Origin: Camelus bactrianus | Taxonomy: Eukaryota; Chordata; Mammalia; Artiodactyla; Camelidae | Assembly (NCBI RefSeq): GCF_048773025.1 | Contig: NC_133540.1 | Location: 80,727,501-80,791,500, forward strand | DNA: 64,000 nt | Direction: 5' to 3' | In this document: piece by piece, positions 47,926 to 59,479 of the stretch | Position numbering within the stretch: position 1 is the stretch's first letter | How the letters are laid out: every line of letters starts with the position of its first letter | Program-made: the position numbers and the translations under genes | The notes under the pieces: model-generated | The model's input: the letters and a program-made list of their open reading frames with translations, nothing else | What the model was told of the DNA's origin: nothing | Database searches by the model: none

Positions 47926-48560
47926 AACTCTCTCAGCAAGAGGTAAGAATAGAGACTGATTGCCCTGAAGAAATGAAAAACTTTATCAATAATAAACATC
48001 AAAAAAAATCCTAGTGGTCTTATAGGTAAATTATAGCAAAAGTCCTTCCAAATGTAATTAATGAGGGCAGCATACAATTCATTGGGTAGGGATAGGTTGA
48101 AACTAAGCTTAAATCAACCAAATAGATAAAGAATACTAAGAGGAAAAAAAATTTAAAAACAAACAAAATTTAGACCTATATTACAAATACAAATGGAAAA
48201 ATTCCACAAAAGACCACTGTTAAACAAATCAGACAGAGTGATGAACACAGACCATGGTCAATTAGGTTTGTTTCAACCTAGAAAGAGAAGGATGATTCAA
48301 AATTCAAGTTTTATTTACATAGCTCAATCTATTTTGCATTATGGGAAAAGTATAATAATATCAGTAAGCACTAGAAAGCATTCAATAATGCATAATTACC
48401 TATTACAGCCACTTATGCTTTGAAAAAAAAACTTGTTAAATGATGCCTGGAATGGATTAACTATATCAAAATAAAAGATAAAATTTCTTTACAAACTGCA
48501 AATGCCATATTAAACTCCACACAATTCTCAGTGAAGTTAAAACAAATTTCTCCAACTGTT
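47926..48560 (+). mobile_element. Very old L1 RT fragment, sense
   Basis: The sequence aligns in order with the L1 reverse transcriptase. 'gaccatggtcaattaggttt' at about 48250-48269 stands for the segment encoding HDQVGF; the following part stands for the 'mixed with strand-pairing' region, and 48420-48550 for the block after the DAEK motif. A plus frame at 48193-48423 includes TDHGQLGLFQPRK. Identity is low, so this is one of the oldest L1 fossils in the window. Confidence 0.65.
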
Positions 48561-49334
48561 TAAATCGTTTTAAAGATTTTATCCAATACAATAATTTTTT
48601 TTAAAAAATGAATAGAATTTCTGGAGAAAAAAAAAATCACGTAGGCATTTGGATGGAGTAGTGCTAGTAAAAAGCACAGAATACTCACATCCAGTTTGGT
48701 CTAGAGTTCATCTTGAAAATTGTTCCATATAACGCAGTAATGTTTTGTCACGTTCTGCTCAGAAAATGCTGCAGTTCTGCTCAGAAAATGCTGCAAATCT
48801 TTAGTGTTTTTCTGAACCTCCCTCTCATCACTTTCAGGGATAAACTTGACTACATTCCATCGGAGAAGAAAAGATAATGTAGAAACTGTCTCAACTCACT
48901 TCCTTTCCACACAATTTACTTTTATGTAAGATCATTCCTTTCATCCTTCCTCCCATCCCAGTGGAAGAGATCTTACATATTTTATATCCAAATTAAATAA
49001 GTTTCTGGAGTGGTGCTTGGGATAGTTGTTTTAAGATGAGAAAGAAAATGAGTATGTTTATGTGCCAGAGACAATCTGACAGATACAGCAAGGATGTATG
49101 AGGTAGCTGGAGAGGATGGAATATGTTCAAGACAGGTTTTCTATTCAAAGCCTTTTCTAGAAGTCACCAAACTGAGTTCTGAATTTCACTACTGTTTTCC
49201 CATAACACCATGTGCTTATTTTTTTATCATGTATTGAATTATGTTTACATTAGTGTTTTACCTTTTTCCCCACTATGATATAAGCTTCCTCAGAAGCAAT
49301 GTTAATCAATTCACTATTTTATTTAATAAATCCA
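48561..49334. other. Unassigned DNA with a short tandem duplication
   Basis: Apart from the 22-bp duplication at 48752-48795 I see no gene or repeat. Confidence 0.5.
48752..48795. repeat. 22-bp exact tandem duplication
   Basis: Two identical 22-bp units, 48752-48773 and 48774-48795, each beginning gttctgctcag and ending atgctgca. They lie in otherwise unique DNA. Perfect identity suggests a recent event or a polymorphism. Confidence 0.95.
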
Positions 49335-49435
49335 TATATTTATTGAATCCTTACCATATATCATGCATTATACTAAAAAGTGAGGGAAAACAGAAGAAAT
49401 AGCTTCTTCATTCAATTGGACAGAGGTGTAGACTA
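49335..49435 (-). repeat. Probable L2 3' end, antisense
   Basis: The phrases 'tattgaatccttaccatata' and the following 'catgcattatactaaaaagt' follow the antisense L2 3' pattern (inverse of '...cctggcacatagtaggtgctcaataaat'). Worn. Confidence 0.5.
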
Positions 49436-52400
49436 ATGTTATTTTTTTTTACTTAGGTAAGCAATTAACTATCAAAGTTCTAGGCAGTGGAAATGACCAA
49501 AGATGCCCAAAGTTTAGATATAAAAATCTCATTGAACTGTTATCTTAAGAATGAGTAGGATTTAACTGGACATACTAAGAAGTACTATGGGTGACAGCTG
49601 AGTATTTGTTAAACTTTTCATTGCAGTTGGAAAATCACACAGCAGCCTATGGTTCTCTGTTGCTTAGTTGCAACACTAAAGATATGATACAAATCATGTC
49701 ATTAGATGATGCAAAAACAACTACTAAGCACCTGATTCTCAGTCAGTGTGTCATTTAAGTAATAAATACCACCTTTTCCATTGAGCACCCATGTTATGGG
49801 ATCAAAATTGTTACAAAAAGAATCCAGCATCCACAAGAAACAATTTCATAAACACTAAATGAATGTGTGCATTAATAAAAATAGTACATTTTAAAAGAAA
49901 TAGAATTTCTTCAACTAAAATAAAGGGAGCCAATTCCAGCTGGAACCCTGACTAACCTTTCAATCCTGATGTATACTTGCTTCTTTGTTGATCATCTCCA
50001 AATCACAGGCCAGGCCCTGAGGGCACCACCCCTCATACTGATACAAGGCCAATGTCGTCTCTCACTTGTCTGCTTGGCTCACATAGTTCCTGGAGTTAGG
50101 AGACCAGTGTGGCCTTGGCAGAAGAAAACTTCCCTCCTTGGCACAAAGATTACGTAAAGGAATCAAATTAAATCTCAACCAAAAAAAGAAAAAAATTAAG
50201 TGATTTGTTAAAAATACATACATATCTAATTTCATCAAAAACTTGAAGAAACATCTGCCTGATGAAAAATATGAGAGAGGTGAGAGCTTGCTGCTTACAA
50301 CCATACATTAACTTTATGCTTAAACTCAGCATATGTATAGTGGTGTGGTGAATAACGGATTGTCACAGCAGATCCAATTTAGATGATATAAAGGCTCTCT
50401 GTTAGTCATAGTGGTAAGTCCTTCCCCCCTCCCCCAGCAACAATTATTCAGTTATTCTTGAGAGTAAAAGCATGCTCTGATCAGGTGGAAGCCAATATAG
50501 ACAGACAGAACAAACTCATTCACACTTGACTATCCCATTATGTCTTTAAACCTAGCTGATGAGGTTTTTGGTGATTTCCACTTACAGTGACAAATAAAAG
50601 CAGCAGCTGCACCTCTAATCTTGCTAGCAACAGTATTCTCTGAACATAGCCACTGAAAAAGCCTCTTGTTAACTTCAAACTCATATTTTGTCAGTTAAAA
50701 TTCATGCCTCTAATCCCCTCACTGGATCACTGCTTTGTTGAAAAGTAGCATCGTTTACAATCCTGACAGCAGGGGATTGGGGTGCCAGGAACTGCAAATG
50801 GTTGTCATCTGACTTCAGCAGCAGTTTCAGGATCCAAAGAACAGTGTAACATATTTCAACAAGGAAAATTCCCTTACAAAGATAAAAAAAAGAAAAACAA
50901 ATATGTAAATAGGATAGAAGTAAAACATGTAAGGCCTTCACTAAAGAGCTTTTCATCTATTCTTTTACCTTCTTTTCTTTCAGATTACTTCACCAAATAA
51001 GGTTTTAAGTGCATGCTCCCTTTCCATTCCAGCAAATATTTCTGCCAAATCTGTAATCACAATAGAAGGCTTCAAAGAAAAACTTATTTTGCATTTTTAA
51101 ATTTAGTACTGTCATGTGCTTATTACATTAAGGATTTTTTAATGTCAAATAGTGGTTATCTAAGAGAAAGGGTAAGAGACTCAGCAATCCAAACCTGCTA
51201 TATTCTGCAAAACTACACACAAAGTCAGTGTATTAATTCATAGATTCTAAAATGGTATAGATGGAACTATGAATTCTAGACCTTATTTCCTATGTGCTTA
51301 AGGGTGAGAAAAGGCCCCAACTTTTCTCCTTTAACTGCTGGATCACTCTCCTCTGTTCACACCAGTTAGACAAGGAGAAGGAGTAACTGTTCAGCTTTCT
51401 AGGTGCATGATAGGCTCCTGTTCCTGAGCGGGTGTGGGCATTGTGGCCCCAGCTGACTCTGCAGACCCCGGTCTCTGCACATGTTTGAGTGCACTGTGAC
51501 AAAATTCAGGTTTATCTTGGTGGGGAGAAACAGGCCCCATGCTTCAAACTTCCAGAGGCTTCTACAGTGGAGGGCTTGGCTTCCATTTGACATTATCTTT
51601 TAAGTTTATAATTCTGTGAGGAACAGTAGCAGTAGTAGGATTCAGAGCAGGATTCAGGTATGTCTGTTTTGCAGGAGGGGATGTGGGACCCAGCTGGTCC
51701 TTGGCTATCCACTGAGACATAGTTTTATTTGTCCACCCAAATTACCACTGGCATGATTTGGTCAAGTCTTTCTTGTCCAATAATCTCCTAGGTATTTCTT
51801 TGCTACCCATTAAGACTTAATTTCAGGACATATTGGTTATATCCTGAATTGCCTTTGATTCCCTAAAAGCTTAGGTATTTGTAAACCGTGTGTGTGTGTG
51901 TGTGTGTGTGAAGATGACCCAGAAATTCTTATTCCTTGAAAGTAGTTGATGTTTAAAAAATGTCTTTCCATGTTCTGTCCATCCATATCTCCATCTAAAC
52001 TTGAGCAAAAGCTATTAAAGTTGGGAGAAACTACAATTCTACTTATTTTGTAAAAATGAAACACTTTGCCTTTTACACTTATTCTCTTCTACCTAATTTT
52101 TGTGACATGACTAGTTGTCACTAAACCCAGTCTTTGATATTCTCACTTGATGAGTTTTCTGTTAGAGGGGTTTAACCCAGAATCTATGAATAGAAGTCAG
52201 GCAGTCCATGAATCAGGATGGGAAAATACTACTTATATTTATGTTTTCACCAACCTTTAACTGAAAATTAACATTGCCCTGCATTATAAACATGGATAAT
52301 AGACTATAGTAGTAGTAATGCTTATGAATTTGTAATCAATATAAATTACAGACTATTCATGAAAGTGTACTTGCATTTATCATTAAAAAATTTCAGTTGC

Positions 52401-54339
52401 TATTGAAACCACCACTAGATCTTGTTGGTTAATACATTCATAAAGAAGCAGATATATTACTCTGTTTTGATTTTTAAATTTTTATAGCTAATTTTCAATA
52501 TAACTACTTTTTTTGTAATTGCATGCATTTTGTTATTTTCAATTAAAAACATTATTTTAAAAGGGGCATGCAATCTTTACCTGACAGCAAAGGGATACAC
52601 GGTACACACACAAAAGTTTAGGAATCCCACATGTGACTGTAGTTTCTGATAGAACCAGAGATTTCTGTATCACCCATGTCACTAGCGGAACAATGAGGGC
52701 TTTTAGTTAGTGACTAAATGTTTTCTGATCCTTGATTTGAAATCTCCTTGTGTGGAAATATGATTAAATGAGAGAAAGAAATAATGTAATACCTACTTAT
52801 ATTTGACCAAAAATAAGAAAGTAATTATGCTTTACTAACAATCAATGAATGGAGTGACACTGATGCCCTCCCCAGGTCCACATTTCTGTCAGTCACTTGT
52901 CACTTCTGATGTGAAAGGATTCCTAAAGGAAGGCTGTGTAATTATAAAGGTTTGATAATGATGGACTCAGTCTTTCCATAGCAGAAATTTACAATATATT
53001 GTACTCTTTAGGTGTAAGATGCCTCTAATATGGTTAAATATTTTTTGGAAAAAATACTTTTAAATAGTAAATTCTACAGTCATCTGTAATGTAATGGATT
53101 GAGTTTAAAGAGGAATCACACAGTTTCCATTCTCCCACTCATTTTTTTTTCCATTTTACAAAGAGATAAGTATTTCAAATTTGCTGACCTTTTCTGTTAT
53201 AAGTCAGCAGTTTGCTACCAAGCAGTCATATTCAAAAAGAATAGACAGTTAATCTGTCATTACAATATAAAGGTGGCATTTTAATATTAGGGGAGAAGGT
53301 AACTGCTATCCAAAGGAAAGTTTTTCTATGGAGAGACTAGTTTTAAAAATAGATACTTACAAATTTTTTCATCTTTAGGTGATTCTGTTGCCAAAAATGA
53401 TTATGTGCCACCTATATGTGATAATTTCAAAACATTGAAATAAGATTTAGAAGCTACAAAGCTTCTAAAGTAAAAATTTCAGTGCTTTTAAATTTATTTG
53501 GTAAAAATATAAAAATAATGCAGTATCTTAGTTTGTAAGAACTCCAGGGTCAGGGAAAATAGACATTTTCTATGTGTATTTCAGCAAAAATCTGTATATA
53601 ATCGGACAATGAGATTGAAAAATCATCATAATGATTTAATAAGTGTATTTAAGGTGCCTCTTTTTCCATGTCATTTTTGTAAGGTAGTTTTCTTTCTTAA
53701 ACTATGATTATCAGTAAAAATATTATATTAAAAAATGGATTTTGCAAAAGATCCCTAAATGGATAAACCCAAATTTTCAAAAATCATGAAACAATCATTT
53801 GCTCACAACAGAAATATTATAATAAAAGTATCATTAAATATTTTATGTACATAGGCCTCACCTCATTAACTTAACTATGTTTAATGTATTTTTACAATAT
53901 AAGTATTTATTAATTTGGTGTTGTATATATACAGCTAATTGAAGTTAATAAACATATATTGGAATAGAATATTTAAAACTTTTCACTAATAAGGCATATA
54001 ATTCAAAAGTTGGGATAAATATGTAAGAATTTCCATGAATAAATAGTATTGATTTAATCGTTTGTCAAAAGATATTTTTAAAAATTAATTTACTGTTATA
54101 TTGACTGCTATACTTTTAATATACCAAATGGTCATTTGAAAACCATTTCCCCTTGAAGATCACTTGAAATGGCTTTTAAGAGCAAGGCTGTCTGTTCCAT
54201 GTTTCAATTATTTCATGAGTTCTTATAATTATGAGCATATTTGAGCATTATAATTATGAATGTGGATATTCTCTCTTGCATTAATGCAGTCTTCTAACTT
54301 TTTTTAGTGACACATGAGTTTTTGTTAACTTTTCTTGCT
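49436..54339. other. Long unassigned stretch, no gene seen
   Basis: Nearly 5 kb with no clear gene or repeat. 51290-51600 is richer in GC than its surroundings. A GT run lies at 51888-51910. 52480-52560 and 53640-54100 are very AT-rich. Open frames (for example 50702-50956 minus and 51013-51243 plus) show no domain and are probably chance. Confidence 0.5.
51888..51910. repeat. (GT)n microsatellite
   Basis: A pure alternating GT run of 23 bases, likely to vary in length. Confidence 0.95.
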
Positions 54340-54830
54340 CTGTTATATCCTCTCTCACTATCAGTGCCTTACATCTGGCTATCAGATCTTGTGCCCAGAT
54401 TATTTCAAGAGTCTCCTAACCAGTATCCTTATTCCTTGTAGCATTTTCAAGGTTGTTGCCAGAATGCTATTTCCAGAAAGTAACCCCATACTCGAAATTC
54501 TTAGAGTGGCTTTCTTTCAGCTATAAAATAGTATCCCAATTCCTGATCCTTGTGACAGAGTTCCACGGGATTTTGCCCTCATCACCTCAGGCTCTTTTAG
54601 ACTACTTGCATGACCAAAAGTGAGCCAACCTGTCACCCCACTATTGCACAGTTTCCTTTGCTGAAAATCCCATTTCTGAAACCTAACAGCTTCCTCGTCA
54701 ATTCTGGAATCTTTCCTTACACATCTGATGTTCATCCTTCCTCTGTTCCATTTCATTTGGTTAAACATCCCTGGTCTGTACTTCCATATCAATGTTTATC
54801 AATCCATTTATCATATTTTAAAATAAGTTG
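54340..54830. repeat. Possible ancient interspersed repeat
   Basis: The order of phrases ('cagattatttcaagagtctc', then 'ttgccagaatgctatttcca', then a part near 54640-54760) recalls an old mammalian repeat I have seen many times but cannot name. Open frames here (54610-54960 plus, 54517-54792 minus) overlap on opposite strands, have no domain, and are better explained as repeat DNA. Confidence 0.35.
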
Positions 54831-55164
54831 GCAAGAATACCTAGACAAAGTTTTTGACCAAATTCTACATTGCAACCATTTCCTGAATTTACCCCACAGA
54901 AATAGAATGCTGAAAGTTTCTATGAAATTATATCAAAAAATGGTTTTACTTTCACTCTGAATTATAGTATTCATTGAAGTTAGAAAGGGAAAACATACCT
55001 AAAAACAGAGAAAAAAGATATTCTATACATATTGAGACTAATTGAAGACTGTGTGCATTTTTAGTATCAAAAGACTTTACCTTTAATAGTTTTAAAAATA
55101 AAGATAATTGACTATTCTGTGTTTACGTGACAATCAAATATTCTCTCTTTTTTTAACTTTTACA

Positions 55165-55310
55165 TTGTATTTATTCACACATTCAAGCATTTGCAAGCAC
55201 ATGAAGTATTTCCCGTGTGCCATGCACTGTTCCAGACCTGGGCATACAGTAGTGAACACAAGAGATAAGACATGGGCCCTGACTCTTCCTCACGTACTAA
55301 TGTACAAAAT
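55165..55310 (-). repeat. L2 3' end, antisense
   Basis: The segment has the antisense L2 order: 'tttcccgtgtgccatgcact', 'gttccagacctgggcataca', 'gtagtgaacacaagagata', then 'gggccctgactcttcctcac'. This is one of the clearer ancient repeats here. Confidence 0.65.
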
Positions 55311-55454
55311 ACATTAAGTAATGGTTCTCATGAGGATGTTGAAAAAGCCCACAACCAATATCTTTCTTTCTACTTATTTATCTATTTATTGATTTACTTC
55401 TATCTGATAACACTATGATGATTTAGCCCTTCACCCAGACTAGGTACCTCAGAA

Positions 55455-56650
55455 TCTTTTTTTTTTATTATCATAAGTTAAGGGTGTACAGCATTATAGT
55501 TCAACATCTGTATATACTGTAAAGTGATCACCACAAGTCTAGTTGCCATCCATCACCATAGAGTTGGTGCCATTCACTCATTTCACATCTACCTCCCCTC
55601 TTCCCCTCTGTATCTATGACTTTGTTTGTTTTGTTTTGTTTTTTTTAGATTTCATATATGAAAAATAATATGGTATTTGTCTTCCTGTATCTATTTTTTC
55701 ACATAGCATAATAACTTCAAGTTCCATCCACATTGTTGCAAATGTGGATGCATTGTTGCAAATGTTGCAAGAGTTCATTCTTTTTTATGGCTGAGTAATA
55801 TTTCATGGTATATGTATGCCACATCTTCTTTATCCATTCATCTGTCTACGGACACTTAACTTCATTTTCGTATCTTGGATATTGTAAATAATGCTGCAGT
55901 GAACACAGGGGTGCATATATCTTTTTGAATTAGTGTTTTCATGTTTTTTAGAAATATACCTGGAAGTAAAATCCTGGGTAATAGTTCTATCTTAATTTTT
56001 TGAGGAATCTCCGTATTGTTTTCTATAGTGGCTATACTGATTTACAGTCCCCATTTACAAACAGTGTACAACAGTTCTCTTTTCTCTGTATCTTCTTGAA
56101 CATTTGTTTTTTTAATCTTTTCAATATTTGCCATTCTGGCAAGTGTGAGGTAATATTTCATTGTGGTTTTCTTTGCCTTTTCCTAATTATTAGTGATGTT
56201 GACCATCTTTCCATGTGCCTGTTGGCTATCTGTATATTTTCTTTGGGAAAATGTTTATTCATATTCTCTAATCATTTTTAATTGGGTTGTTTGTTTTGTT
56301 GTTGAGTTGTAAGAGTTCATTATGTATTTTGGATCCTCACCCCTTATTGGATACATGATTTGCAAATATCTTTTCTCATTCAGTAGGTTGTCTTTTTGTT
56401 TTTATGATGGTTTTCTTCACTGTGCAGAAGCTTTTTAGTTTGATTTAGTCCCATTTCTTTTTGCTTTTGTTTCTCTTGCCTTTGCAGGCAGATCTGCAAG
56501 AACGTCACTAAGACTGATGTCCAGGAGCTCACTGCCTATGTTTTCTTCTAGGAATTTTATGGTGTCAGATCTTACATTCAAGTCTTTAACCCATTTTGAG
56601 TTAAATTTTGTGTAGATAGATAGTAGTCTAGTTTCTCAAATATTCCTATT
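55455..56650 (-). mobile_element. Old L1M, 3' UTR and ORF2 C-terminus, antisense
   Basis: An antisense L1 3' untranslated region starts near 55455, followed by the ORF2 C-terminal domain (55780-56420) and sequence just upstream, up to 56650. A small imperfect repeat of 'attgttgcaaatg' lies around 55730-55770. No long true frame survives. It is 5'-truncated. Confidence 0.85.
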
Positions 56651-58580
56651 TTTAACTATGAGGAAAAACATTAATCACTCTTATTAAACTGAATAAAAGC
56701 TCCATAAATTAGATAAAGCAGCTTCAGAGGTAACATTAAAAATCAACAGAAAAAGAAGAAAACGCCCTTCATTTAAAAAGATAAATTCAAACTCTCCATA
56801 CAGAATAATTTAACAAATGCAAAATATCATGATGGCTTTTAAATATGAACATACTGAGGGAACAAGATTAATAAATTTATTCAGATGTTAATTTAAAAAT
56901 GAAAATTATTCTTAAATATATATTCTGGTTAAAGCTCTCAGAGTCAAACTAGAAGTATCTTCAAAAGTTATATTGACAAGTGATCCTGCTGAAGTAGCTC
57001 TACTTCTGGCTGATTTCAACTTTTAAGCATTCATTTTCAGAATAGATTGCAAGTGGAAACACCATATTTTTTTTCCACAAAACTTTTCAACTGTCATTAC
57101 ACAAAAAATGATTCTTCCATAAGTAAGTATTTATGTCCAATGATACTTTTGCTATGTGTGTAAGTAAGTGTCTGTTTTAAAATATTATTCATTTACTAAA
57201 GTAAAGATTCAATTGTTTAATAAAAATAAAGCACTTATATTGTATTTTCAACTTTACTTTTTGTTCTTGGTTGGAACCACGGGTGTGTACATGTATTTCT
57301 TATTCAGAACATTTACTGCCCTTTCTTAGCCCTATCTGACTGGCCCCCTTTGACCAGTTCCCTTGCTAGTCATTCTCATCTACTGATACAGGATACCTGA
57401 CTTGCATGGATCCATGAAATGTGAATGGAAGTGATGTGTGTTAGATCCTAGTAAAGCTTTAAAGCCATAGCATGGTTCCTACCTCAGCACCTCCCCCCTC
57501 AATATGAGGCCAGCATGTCTCAGGAAGTCTTCAACCTCACATTCATGTTGGAATAAAGATCTGCAACCACTCTGTGCAGGGAGCCAGGACCCAATGAACT
57601 TCAAGCTCTGGTTCCAGACCCTTTGAGGTCCCAGAACTCAGGGTTCAAGGAAAATACCTTGTACCAAAAAATCTACTTTTTAATTTCACCTTTTGAACCT
57701 CAATTTTCTCAGCTTTAAAGTAGCTAGTACTAGTACCAAATTTGTAAAATTGTTAGAAAATTTAAATGTTTCTGGTACACAGTAAACTCTCTAAATGACC
57801 AAATTATATATATGACTAAAAATATAACTAGGGTTTAGGAAAACTCATTTATTTATTCCAACTAAGCAATAATTAAACGTTTCTTGTCTGAACAACTTAT
57901 GGATTCCTCTTTAATATTTTCTGAAAATATTGAAAGCATTGTAAGGAAGCACTTAAAATTCATTAGAGATTTTTGTAAGTATTGTCACAAACCAGGTAGT
58001 AGCAGTTTAGAGAAAAGACCCTTTTACCTGTACTTTAGAAAACAGTATTCAGACAAATCACTTTATATATTTGGAAAAATAGGAATTTTGGAATTTTCTT
58101 CACATTGTTATTTTTAAGAGACACAAAGTTTCATTTAGTTTTAAAGATCAGTACCCAAGCCTATCAAAGGTAGTTTGAAAAGTTTTGCACTGTCTAATGA
58201 CATACAATCAAAGATAACTGGTGTTGAAAGAATAAAGTAGATAAAATAGAAATTATATCTCTAATGTTCATTTTAATTTAACTAGTTTATTTTCTTTTAA
58301 AGTTATGGATTCATGGCAAGTGTTAAAGGTTTTCAGTTAAGAAATAATTAAAATATGTTTAAGTCAGTTGACAAAAATATATCAATAAATACAATACAGG
58401 GAATACAAGGATATGTCAGAAACACAGTATTAACTATAAATTAGATAATATTGCCATATAAAATAGGAGTAATGATTAATATAGTTTCTTGATTTACAAA
58501 ATCTATCTTTAATACCTCTCCTCTATCCCAGCTAATCTAATTCACTCTTTTTAGAACATATTTTATAATTATTTTCCTTA
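56651..58580. other. Unassigned DNA
   Basis: No gene or RNA is seen. 57250-57660 is richer in GC and has the look of an old repeat that I cannot name. A 77-codon plus frame at 57884-58117 shows no domain. Confidence 0.5.
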
Positions 58581-58649
58581 CCCTCTATTCTAAACTTTTG
58601 TTTTATGAGGGTAAGTAATTAGGTTTATTTATATTTGGAGGAGGTAATG

Positions 58650-58660
58650 GGGATTGAACC
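58650..58660 (-). promoter_or_regulatory. Pol III B box of the SINE
   Basis: GGTTCAATCCC on the minus strand fits the B-box consensus GGTTCGANTCC with one change (CG to CA, a likely CpG loss). Confidence 0.85.
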
Positions 58661-58692
58661 CAGGAACTCATGCATGCTAAGCATGTGCTCTA

Positions 58693-58704
58693 CCACTTGA
58701 GCTA
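58693..58704 (-). promoter_or_regulatory. Pol III A box of the SINE
   Basis: TAGCTCAAGTGG on the minus strand fits the A-box consensus TRGCNNARYNGG. It lies just inside the 5' end of the SINE. Confidence 0.85.
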
Positions 58705-58730
58705 TACCCTCCCCTCTATTCTAAACTTTT

Positions 58731-59340
58731 ATCATGATTTTCTCTCATCTCTTCTTTTTTACCATGGAATAAATATAAATATATACATTGTATATATAAA
58801 TATACAAATCACTTTAACTTCCAGAAAACAGTATTTTAAAATACAGTGGTATCTGGGTAATAGAGTTATAAATACTCTTTGAAATATAACTATAACTTGT
58901 TCTTTAATATGCTCCACTTTTCACTTATTTGTCTTCTATCAAGTAGAAAGTACAGTTTTTGGTAAGTAAAGGGTGTATTTCCATAATGCACAGAAAACTG
59001 GACTAGAGTCTATGACCTTCAATTTCTAGTTTTGGCTTAGCTATTAACTCATGAATATATTAATCACATACAGAATTGAATTTGCCTGTCTCTATTACTC
59101 TTCTCAGATCTCTACTGAAAGATGTCTCTTTAAAATATTGGCATTACCTGCCTTTATACAAATTCATTGTACAGCTATGGGTATTTTTATTTTCAGACCT
59201 CCTAGTTTGTTTGCATCTGCCATTTTTGACCCACACTATTTTTATCAAAAATTAGGAAAATCATTAATAATCAGGATATATCTCTAAATCTTAAGGCTCA
59301 CATATTAGAATCCATACTTTTTAATAAGTTTTATAAATTG
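58731..59340. other. Unassigned DNA
   Basis: No gene, RNA or clear repeat. Short ATA/TATA-rich patches near 58775-58805. Confidence 0.5.
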
Positions 59341-59479
59341 GTCTGTCTTCCCTACTACCGTGGGAATACCTTAAGGGCATCATCTCTGACTAATTCATCT
59401 TTGTATTTTCATAGCACATAAAACAAACTGCCTTGCATGTTAGGGTCTTTAAAAATGTTCATTGAATAAAAGAAATAAA
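59341..59479 (+). repeat. L2 3' end, sense
   Basis: The segment runs in sense L2 order: 'aataccttaagggcatcatc', 'taattcatctttgtattttc', 'atagcacataaaacaaactg' and 'gttcattgaataaa' at the end, matching the L2 3' end and its tail. Confidence 0.65.

Larger units (their letters stand above)
58600..58711 (-). mobile_element. Camelid tRNA-derived SINE (vic-1-like) with 19-bp TSD
   Basis: On the minus strand the element starts ggggagggtatagctcaag and continues with a tRNA-like head holding an A box (58693-58704) and a B box (58650-58660). It then has a short body and a tail of the type aaataaacctaattactt ending in A's. This is the pattern of the camelid vic-1 SINE as I remember it, with a tRNA-derived head. 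The perfect 19-bp ccctctattctaaactttt lies at 58581-58599 and 58712-58730, proving retroposition. It is the strongest evidence that the host is a camelid. Confidence 0.95.

Noticed and set aside
51290-51600. Possible CpG island or exon
   Set aside because: Slightly richer in GC but with few CpG, and the minus-strand frames of 64-70 codons show no domain.
54610-54960. 116-codon open frame as a gene
   Set aside because: It overlaps an opposite-strand frame and lies in DNA that looks like an ancient repeat. No domain is visible.
57250-57660. Possible exon or DNA transposon
   Set aside because: GC-richer than its flanks, but I found no convincing frame, splice context or recognisable transposon ends.
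58600-58711. A true tRNA gene
   Set aside because: It has A and B boxes but no full cloverleaf, plus a SINE body and tail and a perfect flanking duplication. It is a SINE.
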